Source of the DNA: Jaltomata sinuosa
Taxonomy: Eukaryota > Streptophyta > Magnoliopsida > Solanales > Solanaceae
DNA: 64,000 bases
Reading direction: 5' to 3'
NCBI GenBank assembly: GCA_003996215.1
Contig: QJPP01001598.1
Coordinates: 372,001-436,000 of the forward strand
The notes under the pieces were generated by a model. That model had not been told where the DNA came from. It did not search any database and was given only the letters and a program-made list of their open reading frames with translations. Below, piece after piece: positions 12,139 to 22,588 of this stretch (position 1 is the first letter of the stretch; the number at the start of each line of letters is the position of its first letter). The position numbers and the translations under genes are program-made.

Positions 12139-14069
12139 TGATTTCTGAATTTTGATTTATTTCTCGTAGGCTGCACTCTGATGGGATGAATTAATTCTTC
12201 ATGACCTTGCTTCTTTCCTTTTCTTGCAGCTTTCAGTAACCTCGTAGAAAGGTCTGCCTCAAGTGAGAAGCTTTCCAGATCATCAACTATCTCTATGTCA
12301 GTGATGCCCTTAGCAATCTGGAGAGGAGTTGTGTCCTCCCCTTCCACCATACCTTCTACCCTGTGAGTAATCATGTCATGGAGAACTCTATTAGGAGAGT
12401 CTCCTTGAATCATTTGAGATTCATCAGTATCCACTGCCTTTGGGATCACCATTACTGCAAGCCTATCATCCACCATTTTCTCTTGTAGGTTTGAACCTTC
12501 TATGATAGATTTGGGGGGGATAATAGCAAGTTGACTGCCTGGGTTATTATTGGTATAAGTCTCTTGTTGTTCTTAATCTTGTGTGTCACTTCTTATCTTT
12601 TTGCAAGGCTGTCATTTGCGTTGTTGTTGGTTCTGATATCCCTACTGATTGGAGTGCTTGTTGCATCATGTTCAGGTAGAAGACTAGGCTCTACACTGGT
12701 AGGCAAACCTTGGTTATTTCCTGTAATGATTTTTGATCCATATTCATCTTCTTTAAACTTGGATTGGTCTATTGCAAGTACCTTATTGTCTGCCCCAGTA
12801 TTCGAACCCAATGAAGATGATCCCACCTCTGAACCTTACCAAAGGCTTTATTTACCCAATCTTTGGTTGTAATTGGTTGTAAAGTGTCTTTATGCTTGCT
12901 TGAGGTGTGCTCCTTGCTTGTGTCGCCATTATCATTTGAAATTATCTGCTTCTTCCTCCGCACTTCCATTAAGAGCACTAAACATGTTATTCTCCATTGG
13001 GTCTGCTGTTCCTATTGTATTTGGGCTTTATGTATTTGTTGTGTTGCACTACCTTTCGATTCACGGGATCTCTAATGACCAAGCCACTAGATAGGATCCT
13101 CGCTTTACCTCTTTGGAACCTATGCACCTTAGTCTCTTGCCCTTTAGTGTCAAAAGTTTTAACCTTGTTAGTATGCAGATCCTATCCTTTGGGTTTATTT
13201 CGAGTCAGTACTCTGCACTCCTCCTTATTGTGGCCCTGCATTAGGCATACCCCACAATACTTGTGGAGGTAATGCATCTTAATGTGAATAATTTCAGAAC
13301 GAATTTCCCCTGTGCACTCATTTTCGATCTCCATCCGGACATTTTTGGGGAAAGGTTTGCTCAGATCAACTATAACCTTTACCCATGCACAACTTGGTCT
13401 AGTCCTATTAATGGTGGCTAGATCAAGTTGGACGGGGCAACCTACTGTCGATGCTAAAGAGTAGAGGCATTCTTTAACAAAGAAAGTCGGTAATAGGTTG
13501 GGAAAGGAAATCCAAGCCATAGCTTTAGCCGTTTCTTCAATGATCTTGAACTTAGTGTCATATATTAATGTGCGCATGAGGTATGAAAACCCGTCTTTGA
13601 AAGTAATATAGAAGGCAACCTTTGACCCTAAATTAATAAAATCATCTTGATGATTGAGCCTAATAAGGACGTGTCGATTGCGAAATAAACCAATCTGACC
13701 ATCGCCCTTCACTGCACTTTGTTGAGGGATAATCTTCCTCAATTCTTCAATATCAGTCACCTCATAAGAAAATTTACCAATCACTGTGAATTGAAGGTTT
13801 TCAATCCGATTCATCTTATTGACTTCTGCTTCTGTCCATTTTATGTGTGCGATGCCTTCCACCAATGTTGCTTCTCTAAACGAAATGGACTCTACAGCTT
13901 CTACTATCTCCGTCGGACAGAGAACACCAGCAAAGGATTTATCTGTAAGCAAACTGGGTCTTAGGGATTTCTCAGTAGGCAAGAGAGGAGTTGAGATTGG
14001 TAAGGATGGAAAATCTTTTGAAAGGAGGCCAGTCACAGGAGGTGGCTGGCAACCGACGCCTGAGGGCAT
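12135..14069 (-). pseudogene. LINE ORF1 (DUF4283-like plus zinc knuckle), frameshifted
   Basis: The start is Met at 14069 (MPSGVGCQPPPVTG), about 70 bp inside the element. Residues 1-295 are continuous. They include a DUF4283-like domain with MAWISFPNLLPTFF and RPSCAWVKVIVDL, and a CX2CX4HX4C zinc knuckle CGVCLMQGHNKEEC near residue 275. This is the plant LINE nucleic-acid-binding ORF1 protein that coats the element RNA. Downstream it continues in shifted frames (12593-12978 region) and ends in a stretch of 113 residues (12135-12476) whose stop TGA overlaps the ORF2 start codon. Frame changes between about 13181 and 12477 mark it as broken. Confidence 0.8.
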
Positions 14070-14137
14070 GAGCGTTTTAGGGCTGGGGGGTCATTTAGGA
14101 GAGAAAAGAGACGATTGTTTTTATATATTTGATCTCA

Positions 14138-14153
14138 TTTATTCAGGATAGTG
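14138..14153. repeat. LINE target site duplication, right copy
   Basis: TTTATTCAGGATAGTG at the LINE 5' end, identical to 6934-6949. The G2 RT frame continues immediately beyond it. Confidence 0.95.
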
Positions 14154-14504
14154 ACTTAGTTCAGCTTGCGGTAATCAATGCACATTCACATGCTTCCATC
14201 TTTTTTTTTAGAAACAACATAGGAGCATCCCACAGGAGGTACTCAGACGGATAAAACCCTTACGAAGTAGATCTTGCAACTGTATTTTCAACTCCCTTAA
14301 CTCAATTGGTGCAATTCGATATTGCAAAATAGAAATAGGGCGAATCCCAGGCTCTAAGTCGATATAGAAATAAAAATGGCGGTCTGGTGGTATGTCAGGC
14401 AAATCCGCAGAAAACACCTCCAAGAATTTACATACTACAGCGACTTACTCAATGGGTGGAACCTCTACACTAGTATCTCGAAGGTGCGCCAAAAATGCCA
14501 GACA
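14154..14504 (-). pseudogene. Protease-RT linker and N-terminus of G2 reverse transcriptase
   Basis: The minus strand encodes CLAFLAHLRDTSVE, then MEVFSADLPDIPPDRHF, a PYRMAP-like segment (LQYRIAPIELREL) and LLRKGFIRLSTS. All are conserved N-terminal landmarks of chromovirus RT. The matching next motif (MCIDYRKLN-like) spans the LINE junction at 14154. The frame is cut at 14504 by the CACTA terminus. Confidence 0.8.
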
Positions 14505-15357
14505 CACTACTAAAAAGAGCTCAAAAAGAGAGGGACAGGAAAGCGACGGACAACGTCGCTCAAGGAAAGCAACGGCAAAAGCGACACTGTCCGTCGCTTT
14601 TCTCATTTTTTTAAAATTTATATTTATTTTTTTGCAAAAGCGACGGATAGAGTCACTTTTCCATCACTTTTTTCGCGAATTTTTGCACCAATATTATTTA
14701 CAAATAATTGATATTTATTTTTTTAATATAAACGACGGACAACATCGCAATTATTAAAAAAAAAATTAAAATAACGACGTTGTTCGTCGCTTTTTTAAAT
14801 TTTAATTTATTATTATATTAATTAACAATAATATCTTAAAAAATTAATTTTTATTAAAAGAAATAGAAAAGCGACGGGCAGTGTCATTTTTGTCTATCAC
14901 TTTTTGGTCAATACGTGGTCAACTTATTTAAAAATAAAGTGACAGACAAAGCGACGATGTCCGTCATTTTTTTAATTATACACAGACCTCATCAGGGTCT
15001 CTTTCCCTCATTTTCTCTCTTTCTCTTTTCTCTTCTCCTCTCCTCTTCTCCGTTGCACAGCTCTGCCAAAGACCTCCGCTGTCCAACATCCACCATCCAG
15101 CCGCTGTCAGCCTCGACCCTCCAACCTCCTGTGATTTGCAGGTTAATTTTTTTCTTTATTTGAAGGTTAGGGTTTAATTTTGAAATTTTTGATTTGAAAA
15201 ATTGATAGTGAATTCTAGACTATGGTATGTTGTTGTCGTTGTTGAATTCTAGACAAGGGTATATATGTTGTTGTTGTTGTTGTTAAATTTTAGACTAGAA
15301 TTTTGAGAAATTGATAATAAAAATTGATATGTAAAAAATTTGATATGTGAAAAATTA
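14505..15357 (+). mobile_element. CACTA (En/Spm) transposon terminus
   Basis: CACTACTAAAAAG at 14505 is a CACTA-type terminus. It is followed by subterminal copies of a GCGACGG motif in both orientations at about 14543, 14565, 14591-14610, 14640, 14731, 14775-14791, 14874 and 14954, often as near-palindromes (GCGACGGACAACGTCGC). A pyrimidine-rich tract at 15000-15050 resembles a 5' UTR. The element interrupts G2; the likely 3-bp target ACA at 14502-14504 cannot be confirmed because no matching TAGTG terminus was found, so the far end is either lost or too diverged. The short open frame at 14915-15163 is not a recognisable protein. Confidence 0.7.
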
Positions 15358-15446
15358 AGTTACTTGCATTTGTTGAGTTAGGCTTACCTATCATGGTTGA
15401 GTTGGGGTAGGTGCCTTCACAACCCTTGGTATTTTGGATCGTGACA
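15358..15446 (+). repeat. LTR 3'-end relic
   Basis: TTGAGTTAGGCTTACC, GGGGTAGGTGCC and a final TTTTGGATCGTGACA match the usual 3' end of Tekay/Del-type LTRs. A second, similar end is at 16420-16491. Confidence 0.45.
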
Positions 15447-15470
15447 GTATATAGGACTTACAATCCCTCT

Positions 15471-15797
15471 GGCAGGGGGCAGCTCTACCCCTTCGAGAAA
15501 AAGGCGGCCGCCTTAGGCCCTCAAATTTGAGGGGCCTCATTTTTTTTAGCAATAATAGATTATAGATTTTTTATTAAAAAAATATTAAATACAATTGCAT
15601 TTGTTATATATAATATTAATTAAAAAGAATTTCTAGAAGAAATGGATTATAAAAATATAATTAACAATTTTGCATCTCAAGAAATTTAAAAAGTAGACTT
15701 TATAAAACAAATAATTCATTTTAAAAAAAATAATAATTAAGGTCTCCATTTACTTTTCGCCTTAGACCATTAATATGTTTGAGCCGCCCTGCCCGTT
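15471..15797. mobile_element. Small TIR element (MITE-like)
   Basis: The left end GGCAGGGGGCAGCTCTA and the right end (reverse complement GGGCAGGGCGGCTCAAA) form imperfect terminal inverted repeats around an AT-rich core. It sits between LTR-like pieces. It has a GGCGGCCGCCTTAGGCC block near its left end. No target duplication could be defined and the superfamily is uncertain. Confidence 0.4.
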
Positions 15798-16491
15798 AGT
15801 CCTACCTCACAGCAAAACTTATGAAAAGGATGTATACAAATAGGATCATTGCTCATTGCATTACATTCCATTGCACCTCATCATATTATCTTGTTTTGTC
15901 TGCACTTGAATATCTTCTATTACTATGGAGTTGTATTTACCTAGTGGACGAGTTTGGTTTAGCTTTTTATCTTATTTTACTGAATTGTTGATTTCTTCTA
16001 AGCGTAGAGTTCTTAATATTTTTCTAATACATATTTATTAACTCATACTCGATCGACATATGATGCCTAATGAGTATGCGTAGTTTTGTATTCATACTAC
16101 TCTTAGCTTGATGCATCTTTTCTGATGCAGATCCTGGTACTAGTGATTTACGTTAATTTCGATCGTTCGAGGTTGTTTGATTTGAAGCTATTGTAAGCTC
16201 CTTGTGTATGGGGTTCTGACTCAACTTCATTTATGTTTCATTTCTGTCTTTTCTATTTCTTAAACAACTTAATGTATTAAACATTCTATTTTGTATTAAT
16301 AAGCTTTTGAACTGGTGACACTGAATCTTGGAATGATTTTTTTTTGCATTTTATATTTTCTTTTATGAAAGAGCTTGGGTTTAAGACTATTTAGCGTACT
16401 GTCTATTTTGGTTTTGTATTTGTGAAGGGTTGACTTACCTATAGGGGGCTAGGGTAGGTGTCATCATGGCTTTGGATTTTGGATCTTGACA
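15798..16491 (+). repeat. 3' part of a Tekay/Del-type LTR (truncated)
   Basis: It contains the hairpin TGCATC/GATGCA (16112-16129) found in the other LTRs of this window. It ends in GACTTACCTA, GGGTAGGTGTCATCATGG, and TTTTGGATCTTGACA at 16491. No LTR start is visible to the left. Confidence 0.5.
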
Positions 16492-16618
16492 CTATAAATT
16501 ATCTCATTAAGGATAAAATGAGAAGTTTTAAGTTAATTATTACTATTATAGAAATATGTCATTCTTTTGAGCTGACTAAAAAAAAGAGTGTCCCATAAGT
16601 AGGGATGGAAGGAGTATT
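16492..16618. mobile_element. Stowaway-like MITE, one end only
   Basis: The right end, read on the minus strand, is TACTCCTTCCATCCCTACTT followed by a GGGACACTCTTT block. This is the usual terminus of the Tc1/Mariner-derived Stowaway family. The partner end is missing. Confidence 0.5.
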
Positions 16619-18191
16619 AATATTAATAAATTAAACTTTAAATAAATAATTATATATGAAATAATCAAGTACAAGTTTCTGCGAGTATTGATCATTGTGG
16701 ATCATCGTACGGTGACTTGTTTGACGAGGTCAAGATGATTGGATATCGTTTGAACCTACAAATGTGAACAATCACAATTTAATTTATATGTATATATATA
16801 TATACACTTACTTATTTTTTTATTTTATGAGGTACTAACATGAAAAAAGTGTATCTCACACAATATTTTCTTATAGATAATATTCTGTGTAATGTATGTT
16901 TCTTCTATCCATTTTAATTATTCTGTTCTGTCTTCATAACTAGAATTCTTGTTGTCGACATAGAGAAGTACAATGTAAAGTTGGTCATGTGGAAAATCAT
17001 GTTATGATTGATACGATCAAACATTGGAGATTATTTGACATAAGAAGTTTATGAGCGTCCTATTTTGATTGCCCCTTTCAAATAATATCATCTTATGTTT
17101 ATTTTTGCACAAATACCCAATATTAGATAATTTTTAGGTAAAATAATATTCTTTTTTTTTCTTCCGTATCAGACACATATGACTGAATTTTTAATTATTT
17201 TTAACATGTGTTTTAGTTATGTATGACTTAGCACATACATATATGCAAAAAAATTGAAATGATGTTAAGTTTATTATTATATAGACAAATTATTGATTGA
17301 AGTTCGTTCTTTATGATATATTAAATTTATATTTTAAATTTGAGCTTATTTAGAGTAGATTTTGGTATTTAAATTTGCACAATAATTTTATTTTAAAAAA
17401 AACTAAACTTGGATGCCTGAAAGTTCAGCCTATTTTTACACATGGTTCAGTCATGTATGCATGAATGAAGTGCAGATTTGAAAAAGTAAAAAGGTATTAA
17501 ATGAGTTTGTTAGATTTATGTGTTTCTTGATAAATTGATGATCATATTTTGTTCTTTATGATGTATGGAACTTATGATTCAAGTTTGTGCTTATTTAGAT
17601 TAGCTTTGGGTGTTTAAATTTAAAAAATAAAATTATGTTATTTAAAAAAAAGAAAGATTTTCAAACTTACATGCTTGAAAGTTTAGTCTATCTTTACACA
17701 TGTATGCATGAATGTTTGAACTCTTACCTTTGCAAGCCATACTTATAAACAGGCTAAATTTTCAAACGTGAATGTCTGAAGTTATCAAAGCTTCAGACGC
17801 GAAACCTTGACTTCTTACCGAAAGTAGGTAAATTTATTAAAAAAAAATATATATGAAACGGATATTTATTAAATGGCAATATAAAAAATGACTATTCGTG
17901 CACTTCCTCCTTATTTGACCTTATCGTAATCACAAATGTAAAGTAACCAATTTCCTTTGTAAATGTTGTAATAGCACTACGAATTAACCCAACCACATTA
18001 AGTAGATTAAATTAAAAAGTGTGATTAACCAAAACAAGTATGATAAATATTTATGATTAGGAAAATGCAATATCCATACTGATATCATGAACAATCTTTG
18101 ATTACATTCATACATTGTCACGTATCAAAGACCGCTAAACTCCATGTTGATGTGTATCTAGCAGTAGAGAAATGATGCACCTTTTATTATG
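16619..18191. other. AT-rich non-coding DNA with a diverged duplication
   Basis: No coding potential. An alternating AT tract lies at about 16790-16804. Two related blocks (17306-17467 and 17551-17714) are described separately. Confidence 0.6.
17306..17714 (+). repeat. Diverged tandem duplication, period about 245 bp
   Basis: Block 17306-17467 (GTTCTTTATGATATATTAA to GTATGCATGAATG) is repeated as 17551-17714 (GTTCTTTATGATGTATGGAA to the same end word), with substitutions and small indels. The parent sequence is unknown. Confidence 0.6.
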
Positions 18192-18312
18192 TGTTAAAAG
18201 AATGAATTTTGAGCTTAATTCAATCAAAAAGTTAGCTCGTAAGGTGAGAATTATCCAAGTCCGTATAAAGAGATTAATTACCTACCTCATATCTGATGTG
18301 AGACTCTTCACA
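18192..18312 (-). repeat. TRIM LTR, left copy (3' LTR)
   Basis: 121 bp, similar to 18415-18535. Begins TGTTAAAAGAATG and ends GAGACTCTTCACA on the plus strand. Confidence 0.85.
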
Positions 18313-18396
18313 CTCCCCCACACGCCCAGACTTTATTAATTGGAGAGTGAACAATATAATAAGGGGGCCTAACATGGTGGACAAAGAATTGAGATA

Positions 18397-18414
18397 GGTC
18401 TGACTCTGATATCA
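18397..18414 (-). other. TRIM primer binding site
   Basis: The minus strand reads TGATATCAGAGTCAGACC directly inside the 5' LTR. One mismatch in the first ten bases to the initiator-tRNA-Met site. Confidence 0.75.
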
Positions 18415-18535
18415 TGTTAAAGAATAGATTTTGAGTCTAATTAAATCCAAAAAACTAGTTCATAAAATAATAATTGTCCAAATCTATATAAAAAGATCAA
18501 GTACCCATCTCATATCAAACATGGGACTCTTAACA
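18415..18535 (-). repeat. TRIM LTR, right copy (5' LTR)
   Basis: 121 bp, same length as the left copy. Begins TGTTAAAGAATAG and ends GGGACTCTTAACA on the plus strand. Confidence 0.85.
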
Positions 18536-18540
18536 TTATG

Positions 18541-19560
18541 TCGAAAAACTAAGAGGTTTTTCAGCAAAGGAAAATCTAATTGTTTTTAGTAATTCAAAGT
18601 GTGGTAGGAGGATAGGGGGGTGTTTCTTTTTTAAGTTTGAATTACTATTGGACAAGATGGTATTTCATTTTTTTTTTTATTCAAATCACTGTCATTCTTC
18701 CATTACATCTCTAATATGTTTTGACCAAAATTGCAAATGTGATTTGAATTCAGGATCTTTTTCTTCCTTTTATATTATGTTGAATTGTGCTATATTTTCA
18801 TTTAATAGTTCAAACTATAAAAGCGTACTTCTAATTTCTTTAATTATTCCATATGTTATTGTTATATAATAAACACTCTGCGTACCATAGATTCACTTAT
18901 ATTTGCGGAGCATATAGGTTTCACATTATACATTTTCGTTGCACTGCTTTTCTTCTTTTCTTCCTTCTTCTTTGTTGTTTTCCTTCTTCTCTATGATTGA
19001 AGCTTGTTGTTTAATTGATGATTAATGTAATTATTTGATGGCTGATTACATTGCTTCCAAGGCCTGAATATGACTGACTACATTGCTGGTTTTTCTCCAT
19101 GTTCAGTCATTAAAACTTTTTTAAAGCTTGATTTTAAAATTTGATGTGCTGCAAATGTTAATCATTTCGAGTGAATAATATATTAAAAGATTCAAAATAT
19201 CAAGAGTCCTGTTTAGGCCTTGGAAATGTGAAAAAAAACTTAAGACTATGTTCAGCCATTAAAGCTTCTTCAGAGCTCGATTTTAAAATTTAATGTGTCA
19301 CAAACGTGAATTGTTTCAAGTGGATAATATATCAAAAGGCTAGAAAGATCGAGAGGAGCTCATATCTAAAAATTTGGGATTGTTTAGACGTAATATTTGG
19401 GTTAGTCAGGATTGAAAAAAAATTCAACTCGTTGATAAATTAAAGATGAACTGTTGCAATGTATAAATATTGTATAAATAGTGTATATGAATGTATATTT
19501 TTTATATTGATGTATATACATCTCTGATACATAGTTAAACAACATATATACATGATTATA
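18541..19560. other. Non-coding DNA with an internal duplication
   Basis: No coding potential recognised. It contains the 149-bp-period duplication at 19099-19357. Confidence 0.6.
19099..19357 (+). repeat. Diverged tandem duplication, period about 149 bp
   Basis: ATGTTCAGTCATTAAA at 19099 recurs as ATGTTCAGCCATTAAA at 19248. Similarity continues through GATTTTAAAATTTGATGTG / GATTTTAAAATTTAATGTG and GATAATATAT-like words to about 19357. Confidence 0.6.
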
Positions 19561-22318
19561 CACTATTATACAATACTAGTTTAGTGTACATGCGTTGCAC
19601 GTGTGTATCACGTTAATGATAAAACATGTATTAAAAAATTATTATAAAATAGCAAAACTTAATGCTAAAATATATATAATATTTGATTAAATTAAAAATA
19701 ATAAGTATGTTCTTGACAATCTTTTTACCTTTAAATTGTATGAAAAGATTAATATTATGTAGTTTGAATCAATATAGAATAATATAATACTCCCTAAATT
19801 ATTGAACCAACTATAGAGAAGGTAATACTCGTGACATACATAGTTTAGGTGAATTGAAAGAAAGTTAAACTTTATGTAAATAACAAATATTCTTAGCCTA
19901 AAAATGACTTACAATTAATAGTTAGAGATCTAAAATCAATAGATAATTGTGTTTTTTCTCAAATATATCAAAGGACTTATTAGTAGTTAATTAAAGGTAT
20001 ATTTATAAACATACACAAAAAAATATGCATCAAATCATATTACTTATTAAATAATTAATCAAACAATGAGTAGGCGCAGAGTTTAAACTTCTTTCAAATA
20101 AATAGGAAAATCAATATGATATATTTTTTCAAAACAAAAGTATAAAGAGCAAATTAGTTACTGAATGCTTGATCCAAAAGTTCATTGTCAAAGCCAAGTT
20201 GTAGATGGGTATGTTGGAGGTGTAAGGATCGAAAAGAGTATAAAGGGGTGGAAAAACCGATATACATAAATTTGTAATTACTATCGGAAGGTGAAAGAAA
20301 TATATATTGAATGCCTATTTCTAAATGAAAATACAACAAAGGATAGATAAAAAAACACATATTTTTGTTAAATTTGTTAAAAGAAAGTACACGTCTTCAG
20401 AATTATATGAAAATATAACAAAAGTTAGAATGAGATGCGTAGCTTCTCAATGTTGGTGAATGTGTTGGTAGACGTCCAAGCAAAGCTCATACGTGCATGT
20501 AGAACCCATCTCTACCCTACTATTACTACTTTTATGAGATAAGAGATTGTTTTCGATAGATTCTCAACTTAAATAATAATAATAATAATCAAATTAAAGA
20601 ATAACTGAAAAATTTTACCGTAAAATCATACTTGTCTGAGATGACAGATGCTAAAAAAATAAAATAAAAAAATCAATTAAATTTAGCTGACACAAAAATA
20701 AGAACCCATAAGAATTCATTGTGGCACCTATAAGCAAATTGAGAAAATAAAGATTAGCTAATGCAACAAAAAAAGTAGAGATTACCTCCTTCACTATGCT
20801 TGGTATCAATATATTAGTGAAGTTAACCAAGACCTGATTATTGATCCAATAATATACAAAATACATATGATTGTCATGAATTCAGCCAAAATTTTCAATA
20901 CAAAATACATATGATAGTCATGAATTGAGCCCAAATGATGAGTTTGATTTTGTTGCTAACCGTAGATCTCTTGGGTTTCCTTTAGCTCCTCTTTATTGTA
21001 ACCTTTTTTGGTTTTAAATTCTTGAAACTTAAAGAGAATTCTAAAACTTAACAAAAAGAAGAGACAATGTAAGTAGTAATTGATAATTACAAAAAAAATC
21101 CTAGATTTGATAACCTAACCGAAACCTAAACAAAGAAAGCAACAGAACAATATAAATCTCACAACAACAATAAAATATTTAGTATAATTCCATAACATGG
21201 GAATTTAAAAAAGATAGTGTACGCAGACCTTATTTCTACTTCAGAAGTAGAGATCTAGCGTGGTTAACTGCACCAAGAAGATCACTATCAATTGTCAACA
21301 GAACTTTATCGCTTTCATCATCTTCATACTACGATAAGAACAGAACAAGTTTCATATCACCTTCATCCTCCTCATATACTACATGAAAAACAGAAAACTA
21401 AATTCATCGAGGCGACACATGATTCTTCTTAACACCTATCAAAAGTTGAGGACGATTTTTTCCATCTACTGCACCTAACCTTTACATAATCGCTTACTTG
21501 AAAGAAGAAGAAGAAGAAGAAGAAGAAAACTCACCGCATTGGACTTGGTCATTAACAGGGGCAACGATGCCTTTCTATCTCCAATCAACGGATTTCGGCA
21601 ACTCTTTGCCGGCCCTAAAAGCGTAATGCTTTTAATAAACGTGTCCTTTCAGTGATCTTATTTGAAACAGCTGCAACTTCTTCTTCCTCCTTAGATTCCC
21701 ACAAGCCACTAAAGTTATTGTCTCTGTTGATCCTCTTCCTCCCGATGACTCTCCGGCTCTACAAGTAAAACTCTTATTATCTCTTCTAGAATCTTCAAAC
21801 CTCAAACAAAAAAAAAACAAATTCAGCCTCCATAATCGATCATGTTTTGTGATTTATGTGTTATTAGTATTTTCTTTTAGAATTCAAACACTAATTAATA
21901 TTACAAGCAGAAAAGTTTGACATTAGCAGATATTAGAAAAATATTAGCCGACAACTTTTACTGTCAAGTAAACCCTAATCAATAAATATAAGAAGATAAT
22001 GAAAAACTTTATAAATTAATAGGTATAATTATGTACAGTTTAGGACTTCTACATACTTAAAATAAGGAATCCTAAATAATATAAAATAACTAAATTTTAG
22101 GTATAAACAAGGCAAGTTTTAATAACAACATTTTAATAAATTTTCAATTTATAAATATTTGAGAAAAATAGTGAAAAGACAATTTTGTCTAAAGGAAAGA
22201 CTTTTAATGAAGGGCAAAAAGTTCAAATCACATTATAAGGTGCTTCACACTTTTAATATAGTATAGAAGATATAGATAGATAGATACATTGCATATACAT
22301 TACATAACTATTTATATA
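19561..22318. other. AT-rich non-coding DNA, possible unclassified repeat
   Basis: Starts near ACTAGTTTAGTGTACATGCG (19575) followed by TTGCACGTG, a word also seen in similar form at 29749. It has simple repeats: AAT units at about 20572-20590, a GAA tract at about 21501-21528, and TAGA units at about 22274-22287. No protein family was recognised on either strand. Confidence 0.5.
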
Positions 22319-22432
22319 GGGCAAATAGCTATTTTAGTCCCTGTGTTATAGGTTTATTCTAGTTTTAGTCCTTATGTAATTCAACTAAGCATAATTAACC
22401 TTCAATTAATATAAATATGTGATTTTGATCCA
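22319..22432 (+). repeat. Left TIR of the Mutator-like element
   Basis: Inverted partner of about 23828-23939. Shared words include TGTGTTATAGGTTT and TAATTCAACTAAGCATAATTA. Confidence 0.7.
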
Positions 22433-22588
22433 TTAAACTAACGGAAGTTAAAACTTAAGGGAATCATTAATTTTAAAAATATAGAAAATTAAAAAAGAAA
22501 AATCAAAAGTCAAGGTTAGTTTGTTCAGACCAACATAAATTTTTGGTTTCTTCATTCTCTTCTTCACCACCATTTAACCCTCCTCATC

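Larger units (their letters stand above)
6950..14137 (-). mobile_element. LINE (plant L1-clade-like) non-LTR retrotransposon, 7.2 kb
   Basis: On the minus strand the element has a short 5' UTR, ORF1 (14069 to 12135), ORF2 (12138 to about 8000) with endonuclease, RT, zf-RVT and RNase H regions, about 1 kb of 3' UTR, and a poly(A) tail (plus-strand T run at 6950-6959). It is flanked by a perfect 16-bp target duplication, TTTATTCAGGATAGTG (6934-6949 and 14138-14153). The duplication and the apparently full-length 5' end show a complete target-primed insertion into G2 RT. ORF2 has many frameshifts and stops, so this copy is inactive. Confidence 0.92.
4687..14504 (-). mobile_element. G2: chromovirus-like Ty3/gypsy pol, split by insertions
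   Basis: Once the LINE (6950-14137) is removed, a minus-strand pol reading in the order protease-RT linker, RT, RNase H, integrase runs from 14504 to 4687. It is cut on the right by the CACTA end (14505), in RT by the LINE, and in the integrase C-terminus by element A. RT motifs (a PADLP-like linker, MCIDYR-like, FIDDIMVYS, YAKFSKREFW, VGLASYY) and the LSRK linker are typical of Tekay/Del-CRM-type chromoviruses. Many stops are present and no LTR of this copy was found. Confidence 0.8.
18192..18535 (-). mobile_element. Complete TRIM (terminal-repeat retrotransposon in miniature), 344 bp
   Basis: Two 121-bp direct repeats (18192-18312 and 18415-18535) start with TGTTAA and end with CACA or AACA. 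They flank a 102-bp internal segment. On the minus strand the segment next to the right-hand repeat reads TGATATCAGAGTC, a near match to the initiator-Met primer binding site TGGTATCAGAGC. The element is flanked by a perfect 5-bp target duplication TTATG (18187-18191 and 18536-18540). It is too small to encode protein and must have moved with enzymes from another element. Confidence 0.88.

Noticed and set aside
1..14504. Endogenous plant pararetrovirus
   Set aside because: RT is followed by integrase or accompanied by LTRs, and there is no movement-protein or coat-type region; the fragments fit LTR elements and a LINE.
14915..15163. Short open frame in the CACTA end
   Set aside because: Mostly a pyrimidine-rich tract; no similarity to transposase or TNP2-type domains.
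19561..22318. Helitron
   Set aside because: No TC start, CTRR end with preceding hairpin, or Rep/helicase motif could be fixed.
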